64,000 nucleotides of DNA from UBA3076 sp964646435 (GTDB lineage Bacteria; Desulfobacterota; Dissulfuribacteria; Dissulfuribacterales; UBA3076), in contig CAZYEJ010000003.1 in the NCBI GenBank assembly GCA_964646435.1, positions 1 through 64,000 on the forward strand, read 5' to 3'. Below are positions 52,932 through 59,933 of the stretch, piece after piece (position 1 is the first letter of the stretch; the number at the start of each line of letters is the position of its first letter). The notes beneath the pieces were generated by a model that did not search any database, was not told where the DNA came from, and was given only the letters and a program-made list of their open reading frames with translations. The position numbers and the translations under genes are program-made.

Positions 52932-54248
52932 ATGACTATAAAAGATCAAGCAAAACAAGGTATAATATCCAAACTTATTGAGCATTGTGCACTGGATGAG
53001 GGTCTGGATCCGCGGATTCTGCTTCAAGCCGTGGGGGCAGGGGAAATGGCAATACCACATAACAGGCATATGGAGCTCAGCCGTCCCATGGCAGTGGGGA
53101 AAGGGGTCTCCACCAAGGTTAATGCAAATATAGGCACTTCAAAGGATCATCCTGAGCTGAAGGCCGAACTGGAAAAGCTCAAGGTGGCCTTGGAAGCAGG
53201 GGCCCACACGATAATGGATCTTTCCACAGGAGGTCCGATAAAGGAGATCCGCCAGGCTATCAGAGATGCCTGTCCCGTACCTCTTGGCACAGTTCCTATT
53301 TATCAGGCCGCTGTTGAGACAGTGGAGCGGAGAAAGTGCTCAGTTTGCGAAATGGATGTAGACGACCTGCTGAGGGTAATTGAGGAACATGGTCAGGAGG
53401 GAGTTGACTTCGTGACAATTCACTGTGGGCTGACTCTTAAGGCTGCGGAGCATCTTCGGTTGAAGGAGCGCGTAATGGGGGTGGTTAGCAGAGGAGGTTC
53501 CTTCATCCTGGAGTGGATGATGCACAACCGGAAAGAAAATCCCCTCTTTGAGCATTTTGATGATATCCTGGCAATAGCTCGGGAGCATGAACTCACTTTG
53601 AGCCTTGGTGACGGTCTCCGGCCCGGGTGCCTGATGGACGCAACAGACGGCGCACAAGTGCATGAGTTGATAGTCCTGGGTGAGCTCACGCAGAGGGCAT
53701 GGGACGCGGGTGTACAGGTAATAATTGAAGGGCCTGGTCATATGTCAATGGACCAGATACCGGCCAACGTTCTTTTGGAAAAGAGGCTCTGTCACGGGGC
53801 CCCATTTTATGTGCTTGGTCCCCTGACGGCTGATATTGCCCCTGGGTACGATCATATTACTAGTGCCATAGGCGGGGCCATTGCGGCGGCAGCCGGGGCC
53901 GACTTTCTCTGTTATGTGACACCCGCCGAACATCTAAAGCTGCCGTCACTGGAAGATGTGAAAGAAGGGGTGATAGCTTGCCGCATTGCGGCCCATACGG
54001 CTGATATAGTTAAGAAAGTCCCCGGTGCCATAGAAAAAGATCGAATGATGGCCGAGGCCAGGCACCGACTTGACTGGAAGACCCAGATAGAACTCTCCAT
54101 AGATCCTGAAAAGGCCCGCCTCTATCGCGAGGAGGGTGGGAAATACGATGGACCAACCTGCACGATGTGCGGGGAATACTGCGCGATCAAGACCTATCAA
54201 AGGGCAATGAGAAAAGGCCGGGAGGCAAGAGGCGATGAGAGGAAATGA
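52932..54248 (+). CDS. thiC: Phosphomethylpyrimidine synthase ThiC
   Basis: The 438-residue radical SAM enzyme has MAIPHNRHMELSRPMAVGKG, VNANIGTSKDHPELKAELEK, the active-site segments TIMDLSTGGPIKEIRQAIRD and IIEGPGHMSMDQIPANVLLE, and the C-terminal cluster motif PTCTMCGEYCAIK. The cluster spacing is CX2CX3C, one residue shorter than the CX2CX4C of longer ThiC proteins. It converts aminoimidazole ribotide to HMP-phosphate. The neighbour thiDN overlaps by four bases, which favours thiamine over benzimidazole (Bza-type) synthesis. No TPP riboswitch was recognised upstream. Confidence 0.93.
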   Translation: MTIKDQAKQGIISKLIEHCALDEGLDPRILLQAVGAGEMAIPHNRHMELSRPMAVGKGVSTKVNANIGTSKDHPELKAELEKLKVALEAGAHTIMDLSTGGPIKEIRQAIRDACPVPLGTVPIYQAAVETVERRKCSVCEMDVDDLLRVIEEHGQEGVDFVTIHCGLTLKAAEHLRLKERVMGVVSRGGSFILEWMMHNRKENPLFEHFDDILAIAREHELTLSLGDGLRPGCLMDATDGAQVHELIVLGELTQRAWDAGVQVIIEGPGHMSMDQIPANVLLEKRLCHGAPFYVLGPLTADIAPGYDHITSAIGGAIAAAAGADFLCYVTPAEHLKLPSLEDVKEGVIACRIAAHTADIVKKVPGAIEKDRMMAEARHRLDWKTQIELSIDPEKARLYREEGGKYDGPTCTMCGEYCAIKTYQRAMRKGREARGDERK

Positions 54249-55597
54249 ATCCTGGTCCGGTTCTTACCATTGCCGGTTCTGACTCAGGTGGTGGCGCAGG
54301 TCTCCAACAAGACTTGAAGGTCTTTACGGTCCTTGGGTCCTATGGTTCGAGCGTTGTTACCGCACTGACTGCTCAGAACACTCTCGGGGTCCATGCCGTT
54401 GATCCTGTAGATCCTGATTTTGTTGGGAAGCAGCTTGATGCCGTACTTGAAGACATTTGCCCGGTAGCTATCAAGATCGGTATGCTGGCCAACGCAGCAA
54501 TTGTGGAGATTGTTGCGGATCGTCTGGGTCGGCATATTAATAAAGATACCATACTGGTAGTAGACCCTGTCATGGTCTCCAAAAACGGGCATCGACTCCT
54601 GGAACAAGATGCAGTGGATGTCCTAAGGACCAGGCTTCTTCCTCTTGCGGACGTTTTTACACCCAATATTCCAGAGGCTGAAGTTTTTCTCGGCTGGCGT
54701 ATCCAGACACTGGAAGACATGCGGCTTGCTGCGATTGATCTCCTCAAGCTCGCAGATTGCCCTTGTGTCATTCTGAAAGGGGGTCATCTCCGCAACCAGG
54801 ATCCTGTGGATGTTCTTGCCCACAAAGAAGGGGTTTTAGAGATAACAGGGACTCGCATTCCCACACAACATACCCACGGAACCGGCTGTACCTTTTCTGC
54901 CGCACTGTTGGTGTTTCTGGCTTGTGGACTGGAAATGGAAAATGCCGCTCAGAAGGCCAAAGAGTTTGTGACCCAGGCGATTAGGGGGGCGGTGTCTGTT
55001 GGCAAGGGTATAAGGCCAACGAATCCTTTGAGTATAATCGAAGACGATATTGCTCGTTACCCCGTAATTGAAGCCCTTGAGAAGGCGTGGAAGCGTCTTT
55101 TGTCGTTCCCCTGTCGCTCTCTGATCCCGGAAGTTCAGATGAATCTTGGCTATGCCCTTCCGTGGGTAAGTTCCGTGCAGGATGTGGCTGCTTTCCCCGG
55201 AAGGATTGTAGGCCTGGAAGAAGGTGTGGCCAGGATAAGGGGCCCGGCATATGGGGTCTCAAGCCATGTGGCCAGGATAATATTGACCGCGATGGGCCAT
55301 GATCGTGGATACAGGTCTGCCATGAATATCCGCTATGATCTCGGGTATCTTAAGCGGGCACAGGACCTTGGTTACTCAAAGGCTGAGTTCTCCAGAAAGG
55401 ATGAACCCGAGGACGTAAAAGCAAAGGAAGGCTCTACCCTGGTATGGGGCGTAAAGAGGGCCATTGAAGGTGCGGGTATGGTGCCGGATATCATACATGA
55501 TGCAGGAGATATAGGAAAAGAGCCGATTATTCGAGTCCTGGGACACGATCCATTGGAGGTGGTGGACAAGGCCTTGAGATTGGCCGGGTTTTCGTAA
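54245..55597 (+). CDS. thiD: ThiD-ThiN fusion: HMP-P kinase and thiamine-phosphate synthase
   Basis: Residues 1-265 are an HMP/HMP-P kinase with LTIAGSDSGGGAGLQQDLKV, VTALTAQNTLGV, VVDPVMVSKNGHRL, and the anion hole HTHGTGCTFSAALLVFL. Residues about 290-450 are a ThiN domain (IPEVQMNLGYALPWVSSVQD, GRIVGLEEGVARIRGPAYG, MNIRYDLGYLKRAQDLGYSK), which replaces ThiE in many anaerobes and archaea. The fusion would phosphorylate HMP-P and couple it to the thiazole phosphate. The ATG overlaps the stop of thiC (ATGA), so the two genes form a thiamine operon. Confidence 0.92.
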   Translation: MNPGPVLTIAGSDSGGGAGLQQDLKVFTVLGSYGSSVVTALTAQNTLGVHAVDPVDPDFVGKQLDAVLEDICPVAIKIGMLANAAIVEIVADRLGRHINKDTILVVDPVMVSKNGHRLLEQDAVDVLRTRLLPLADVFTPNIPEAEVFLGWRIQTLEDMRLAAIDLLKLADCPCVILKGGHLRNQDPVDVLAHKEGVLEITGTRIPTQHTHGTGCTFSAALLVFLACGLEMENAAQKAKEFVTQAIRGAVSVGKGIRPTNPLSIIEDDIARYPVIEALEKAWKRLLSFPCRSLIPEVQMNLGYALPWVSSVQDVAAFPGRIVGLEEGVARIRGPAYGVSSHVARIILTAMGHDRGYRSAMNIRYDLGYLKRAQDLGYSKAEFSRKDEPEDVKAKEGSTLVWGVKRAIEGAGMVPDIIHDAGDIGKEPIIRVLGHDPLEVVDKALRLAGFS

Positions 55598-55605
55598 TTT
55601 TTGCT

Positions 55606-57069
55606 ATGAATTTAACTAAAGACTCAATCACTTCAATAGTAAGCAGGCTGGTGCAGACTGCAAACCGCGAACTGCCGCAGGATGTCGCGACAGCTCTCTT
55701 GGCTGCAAGGAAGAGAGAGAAATCACCGGCCGGCAGGCTGATGCTTGATATTATAGTAGAAAATGCAGATCTTGCCAGGCAGACCGGACTTCCGATATGT
55801 CAGGATACAGGTATTGATGTTGTATTTGTACAGATAGGTCAGGAGCTTAAAATTGAGGGCGATCTGGTCAGGGCCATAAATGAGGGGATTGCCCGAGGTA
55901 CAAAAGAAGGCTGCCTGAGATGCTCTGTCTGCGATCCTATTACCAGGAAAAATACTGGAGACAACACCCCTGCGGTTGTCCATGTAGAGCCGGTGGCTGG
56001 TGACAGCCTGGAGATTTCTATACTACCAAAGGGCTGCGGAAGCGAAAATATGAGTGCCATAGTGATGCTCCCGCCTTCGGCAGGTGAGGATGGCATTGTG
56101 AGGGCGGTAGCAAATCAGGTGCTAAAGGCCGGACCGAACCCCTGTCCTCCCGGGATAATAGGCATAGGCATCGGCGGTACCATGGAAAAGGCGGCGCTGC
56201 TTGCCAAAAAGGCCCTGTTGAGACCTGTGGGTTCGAGAAATTCAAGGGATGATTTGGCAGAGTTGGAGGACCGGATATTTGTTCAAATAAATGGTCTGGG
56301 GATTGGTCCTCTAGGACTTGGCGGGTCTGTTACATCGCTTGGTGTGGCCGTGGAGGTCTATCCCTGTCACATAGCAAGCCTCCCTGTAGCAATAAACATC
56401 CAGTGTCATGCTGCCAGGCATTGCACTGCAAGGTGGAGAGGTGGGGCATGGGTTATGAGTCAAGTGCCAGGGGTTATTTCCCTCCATCCTCCCGCTAAAC
56501 GTCCCATGCCTCTTGCACAAGGAGTTGTTCGGATCGAACTTCCACTGTCAGAATCGTCTATACGGGAACTGCGGGCTGGTGATTGGGTGTTGCTCAACGG
56601 TGTTGTTTATACGGGGAGGGACCAGACCCATCGTCGATTGGTGGAGATGTTAGACAGGGGGGATTCATTGCCCGTAGATCTAAGTGGGCAGTTAATATAC
56701 TATGTGGGTCCCTCTCCAGCCCCGCCGGGAAGACCGGTGGGTTCCGCAGGGCCTACCACCAGCTACCGAATGGATGCCTATACACCCCGCATGCTGGCTG
56801 AAGGCGTGCTTGCCACAATGGGAAAGGGAAGGCGTTCTCCGGAGGTGAAGGCCGCCTTGAAAGAACACGGAGCCGTGTATTTTGCGACAGCAGGGGGTGC
56901 AGGGGCCTATCTGGCGAGCTGCATAGAGTCCTGCGAGCTAATCGCATTTCCCGAGTTGGGTCCCGAGGCTCTGTACCGGATGAAGCTTAGGGACTTTCCT
57001 GCCATTGTGATCAACGATATAACAGGTGCTGATTTTTATGAGATTGCAATCAAACAACATAAAATCTAG
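55606..57069 (+). CDS. Class I (4Fe-4S) fumarate hydratase, alpha and beta domains fused
   Basis: Residues 1-285 form the alpha part (LPICQDTGIDVVFVQIGQEL, PKGCGSENMSAIVMLPPSAG, GIGIGGTMEKAALLAKKALL). The cluster cysteines are expected at C67, C144 and around C188. Residues 320-487 form the beta part (VVRIELPLSESSIRELRAGD, LLNGVVYTGRDQTHRRLVEM, YYVGPSPAPPGRPVGSAGPT). In many anaerobes these are two genes; here one chain carries both. It hydrates fumarate to malate; a tartrate dehydratase-like role is less likely. It begins eight bases after thiDN, so it may be cotranscribed despite the different pathway. Confidence 0.9.
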   Translation: MNLTKDSITSIVSRLVQTANRELPQDVATALLAARKREKSPAGRLMLDIIVENADLARQTGLPICQDTGIDVVFVQIGQELKIEGDLVRAINEGIARGTKEGCLRCSVCDPITRKNTGDNTPAVVHVEPVAGDSLEISILPKGCGSENMSAIVMLPPSAGEDGIVRAVANQVLKAGPNPCPPGIIGIGIGGTMEKAALLAKKALLRPVGSRNSRDDLAELEDRIFVQINGLGIGPLGLGGSVTSLGVAVEVYPCHIASLPVAINIQCHAARHCTARWRGGAWVMSQVPGVISLHPPAKRPMPLAQGVVRIELPLSESSIRELRAGDWVLLNGVVYTGRDQTHRRLVEMLDRGDSLPVDLSGQLIYYVGPSPAPPGRPVGSAGPTTSYRMDAYTPRMLAEGVLATMGKGRRSPEVKAALKEHGAVYFATAGGAGAYLASCIESCELIAFPELGPEALYRMKLRDFPAIVINDITGADFYEIAIKQHKI

Positions 57070-57184
57070 ATAGCCGTATTTATTCCATAGAATCCGAGGC
57101 TGATAGCCGACATTGTTCATTGAAAATGTTTCAGTTGTTCCAGCCATTGGAGGCTTTTATAATACCCCAAAATAGCCAAGCTTC

Positions 57185-57213
57185 TTGACACAAAACAGGT
57201 GTCATGATATAAA
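57185..57213 (+). promoter_or_regulatory. Strong predicted sigma-70 promoter with overlapping palindrome
   Basis: TTGACA (57185-57190) and TATAAA (57208-57213) are separated by exactly 17 bp. The palindrome TGACAC-N6-GTGTCA (about 57186-57204) covers the -35 box and spacer, a natural place for a repressor. It drives the small gene at 57283. Confidence 0.8.
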
Positions 57214-57282
57214 AATTTGCTGTGTGTGGTAATTTTTGAAGGAAAATTATATCCCAAGTAACTTATTAAGAGGAGGTTAATT

Positions 57283-57603
57283 ATGGCTGATTTCTACATC
57301 AATGTCTTGATGGATGATGAGAAACTTAAAAAAATTGAAGCTGCCGGATTGGCTGATCAAGTTCAGGAAATTGACGGCAAAAAGACGATTCAGGTGGGAA
57401 TGACCAAAAAAGATAAAAAGAAACTCTGTAAGGGCTTCACCGACTTAGCATTCGACTCTTCAGATGCCTGTGTACTTCCTGAAGATGCAGAGAATACCCT
57501 GATGGGTATTATAGCGGAAATGGGTACTTTGGATGTTATGAAGGTTGCAATAACCAAGCTCTACAATCCTCTTGCCGGAAAGAGCATTCGAACACTTAAC
57601 TAA
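57283..57603 (+). CDS. Conserved-looking small protein of unknown function
   Basis: The 106-residue soluble protein is acidic in the middle and rich in Lys near residue 45. It reads ADFYINVLMDDEKLKKIEAA, KTIQVGMTKKDKKKLCKGFT, DLAFDSSDACVLPEDAENTL and MGTLDVMKVAITKLYNPLAG. I do not recognise the family; it shows no signal peptide, membrane helix or metal motif (two isolated Cys). A near-consensus promoter with a palindrome, a strong ribosome site (GAGGAGG) and its monocistronic setting suggest high, regulated expression. It is followed by a copy of the 155-bp repeat. Confidence 0.6.
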   Translation: MADFYINVLMDDEKLKKIEAAGLADQVQEIDGKKTIQVGMTKKDKKKLCKGFTDLAFDSSDACVLPEDAENTLMGIIAEMGTLDVMKVAITKLYNPLAGKSIRTLN

Positions 57604-57619
57604 GCACAGAAATTTTTTA

Positions 57620-57775
57620 ACCGTTCACGGGGTTACAACGCCTATTTTACCGCACCCCACCGAACTGTGAGCGTTCACAGGGTGCTACAGATGTGAGGTG
57701 GAGGGTACGCAGATGTACTCCATGTAATTCAAGTGCCTGACAACAAAGCAGATGCTGTGCCCTGTGAACGCTCAC
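57620..57775 (-). repeat. 155-bp palindromic dispersed repeat, copy C (inverted)
   Basis: The reverse complement of copies A and B, from CCGTGAACGG (end) to GTGAGCGTTCACAGGGCACA (start). It contains the conserved TACTCCATG/CGTACCCTCC core in reversed orientation. It lies 17 bases after the stop of the small gene. Downstream, 57776-57992 holds a 9-bp inverted repeat (GCTGGTAGC, 57908-57937), which may act in termination, but no gene. Confidence 0.9.
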
Positions 57776-57992
57776 GAAATTTTTTTGAAAGAGTTTTTCT
57801 TAGGACAAATTTACTTAAGGCCTTTACATGTAATAATTTCCAAACAAGAGATTATTTCATAATTTCGAGTTTCTTGTATTCAAAAATTATTCACAGATTA
57901 GTTCATGGCTGGTAGCTCAGAATTCATGGCTACCAGCTATAAGCTAAACTTGTCAATTGAGCCGAATTACTTCCGATAATAATCGGTCTGGT

Positions 57993-58904
57993 TTACAAGT
58001 CAAAAGGTGTTAAGTTTTCATAACCATCTTCAGTAACAGCAAATGTTTGTTCAAATTGAGCAGAAAGCGATCCATCCGCGGTTACTACTGTCCACTTATC
58101 TTCCAATATCAAAACATTTTTTCTTCCCAGATTTATCATAGGTTCAATTGTAAAGACCATACCGGGAACGAGGCCTATACCCTTCCCTCGAAGGCCATAA
58201 TGGGGGACCTCGGGAGATTCATGGAATTCAAACCCAACACCATGACCAACAAATTCCCTGACCACTGAGCACCCTTCCCCTTCAGCATATTTCTGTATGG
58301 CCCATCCAATATCTCCTATTGTATTTCCTGGGCGCACCATGGACCTGCCGGCCTTCAGACTCTCGCGGGCAACCCTGACAATTTTCCGTGCCTCGGAACT
58401 GGGCGAGCCCACGAAAAAAGTCTGGTTTGCATCGGCATAATATCCATTTAAGATGGGAGTTACGTCCACATTCACAATATCCCCGTCTCTCAAGACCCGT
58501 TTGCCCGGGATCCCGTGGCAGACAACTTCATTTACCGAAACACAAACGCTTTTTGGAAAACCCCTGTAATTCAGAGGCGCAGGAATGGCACCATTTTTAA
58601 TGGTGAATTCATGAACCAGGGTATTAATATCATCGGTGATTATTCCTGGCCTAATCTCATCCTTCACCAATCGCAGGAGTTCCAGGACTAACTGTCCCGC
58701 CTTCCTGATGCCTTCGATATCCTCTTTTTCCTTGAGTCGAATTCTGTATTTCTGTAAATATAGATTTTTGATATCACGGTATCCTGTGCCTTTTTTAAGG
58801 AGACAACATTTTTTATACTTCAGTCCGCTTCCGCAAGGGCACGGATCATTTCGACCTACTTTGTTTTTCTTGTCTTCCAGTATCACGTTGTTATTACCCA
58901 CCAA
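57993..58904 (-). CDS. map: Methionine aminopeptidase with N-terminal SEC-C zinc motif
   Basis: Residues about 15-35 are a SEC-C motif (VGRNDPCPCGSGLKYKKCC), which binds zinc in SecA and related proteins. The rest is a type I methionine aminopeptidase with VNEVVCHGIPGKRVLRDGDI, the metal ligands in VNVDVTPILNGYYADANQTF (two Asp), EFVGHGVGFEFHESPEVPHY (His), GMVFTIEPMINLGRKNVLIL (Glu) and SAQFEQTFAVTEDGYENLTP (Glu). It removes the initiator Met from nascent proteins; the SEC-C part probably helps ribosome binding. The 303-residue length fits this variant. Confidence 0.94.
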   Translation of the reverse strand: MVGNNNVILEDKKNKVGRNDPCPCGSGLKYKKCCLLKKGTGYRDIKNLYLQKYRIRLKEKEDIEGIRKAGQLVLELLRLVKDEIRPGIITDDINTLVHEFTIKNGAIPAPLNYRGFPKSVCVSVNEVVCHGIPGKRVLRDGDIVNVDVTPILNGYYADANQTFFVGSPSSEARKIVRVARESLKAGRSMVRPGNTIGDIGWAIQKYAEGEGCSVVREFVGHGVGFEFHESPEVPHYGLRGKGIGLVPGMVFTIEPMINLGRKNVLILEDKWTVVTADGSLSAQFEQTFAVTEDGYENLTPFDL

Positions 58905-59263
58905 TTTCTAAATTTAAGTTTCAAGCCGTGAATGGCTACACATTATCTATTATTTAAACCTACTCCAAAAATCCAAAATCAGCTATCAAAATCAGGAGAG
59001 GCCTACTGAAAAAAAATATCTCCTTTCTGGATATCTGTTCATGCGTTTGTTGTTTATCCCTTTATTTGAGAAAAAAATTCCTACAATGTAAAGAAAAAAA
59101 TCCTTGCAATGGCAACATGTTTCTCTTATATGTCTTTTGTGGAGAGATAGGTACGGTTTTGCAGCGCTCATTAATGATTAAACGCCTGGAATAATTTTTG
59201 CTGGTTATCTAAGAAAAGGCATTTATTGCAAATATGTTGTGAGCCCAATACTTAAAGTTTGAG
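58905..59263. other. Gene-free AT-rich stretch
   Basis: About 359 bases between map and the small Cys-rich gene. No ORF with coding character and no strong repeat was seen. It should contain the promoters of both flanking genes, but no box pair is convincing. Confidence 0.4.
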
Positions 59264-59275
59264 GTGCAAGGAAAA

Positions 59276-59530
59276 ATGATCGATAATGATAGTAAGGGGG
59301 AATTGAATATGGCCCTTGCTTTTTCCAGTCAATTCCAAGAATCATCTGAAGTGATTTGTCAAGACTTTGAGCCTGTCCTTCCCGGAAACGTTTACAGCTT
59401 TTGTAAATATGCCACTTTTTGGATAGACGGTCAAAAAGAGCGTACCTGTCCTTTTACAAATTGTCCTTGTGCCGGCGCCTATTCTCCCCTTCTGTGTGGC
59501 ATATATTGCAATAAAGTCAGTAATAAATAA
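59276..59530 (+). CDS. Small cysteine-rich hypothetical protein
   Basis: The frame is open from a GTG at 59264. I use the ATG at 59276, preceded by AAGGA; a start at 59309 (MALAFSSQFQ, after AGGGGG) is equally possible. The protein contains seven cysteines (VICQ, FCKY, RTCPFTNCPCAGAY, LLCGIYC), several paired with aromatic residues. This suggests a metal or disulfide knot. No family is recognised. Whether it is expressed is not certain; the two plausible ribosome sites and the codon pattern support it. Confidence 0.45.
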   Translation: MIDNDSKGELNMALAFSSQFQESSEVICQDFEPVLPGNVYSFCKYATFWIDGQKERTCPFTNCPCAGAYSPLLCGIYCNKVSNK

Positions 59531-59638
59531 AAAATCTGGGTTTATCGCACAATTTCTCGAAAAAATCCGGTTGCTTGTTCTTCCATTTAAATTATTTTCA
59601 TGATTCCGTTGAAAAAATCCAATCCGCGGCGTTGCATA

Positions 59639-59715
59639 AGAGCTGAAAGCCTGAAGCTGAAAGCTGAGAGGGGTTAATTGCGATAGCTCTTTGAGCTTTG
59701 AGCTGATTTCACCGC
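59639..59715. repeat. 77-bp element with 7-nt-period arms
   Basis: The left arm is gctgaaa, gcctgaa, gctgaaa, gctgaga (59641-59668). The right arm gctcttt, gagcttt, gagctga (59696-59715) is its rough complement. The stretch 59531-59933 holds no gene, only this element and the partial repeat at 59786. Confidence 0.6.
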
Positions 59716-59785
59716 CTTGCATCTCGGGCTTTTTGAGCGGAATCATGTTTCAGACTTTTTGCAGTATAATCATCTGTTAGTTTTT

Positions 59786-59860
59786 CTGCAGCACCCTGTA
59801 AACGCTCACAGTTCGGTGGGTTGCGGTAAAACGGGCGTTGTAATCCCGTGAACGATTACA
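59786..59860 (+). repeat. 155-bp repeat family, partial copy D
   Basis: Only the right half is present: CTGCAGCACCCTGTAAACGC, CAGTTCGGTGGGTTGCGGTA, AAACGGGCGTTGTAATCCCG and TGAACG. The left arm and core are missing. It lies about 75 bp upstream of argS. Confidence 0.85.
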
Positions 59861-59933
59861 AGATAATGGACTATTGCGAACAATACTTTGAACAGTCATA
59901 ATAAGGAAAAACGATCCGGAAAAAGGGGAAAAG

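Noticed and set aside
52932..54248. BzaF-type benzimidazole synthase instead of ThiC
   Set aside because: The overlapping ThiD-ThiN gene and the absence of cobalamin genes favour thiamine synthesis.
57733..57915. 60-residue plus-strand ORF (MPDNKADAVPCER...)
   Set aside because: It starts inside the 155-bp repeat, and the same peptide appears in other frames of other copies; it has no independent coding support.
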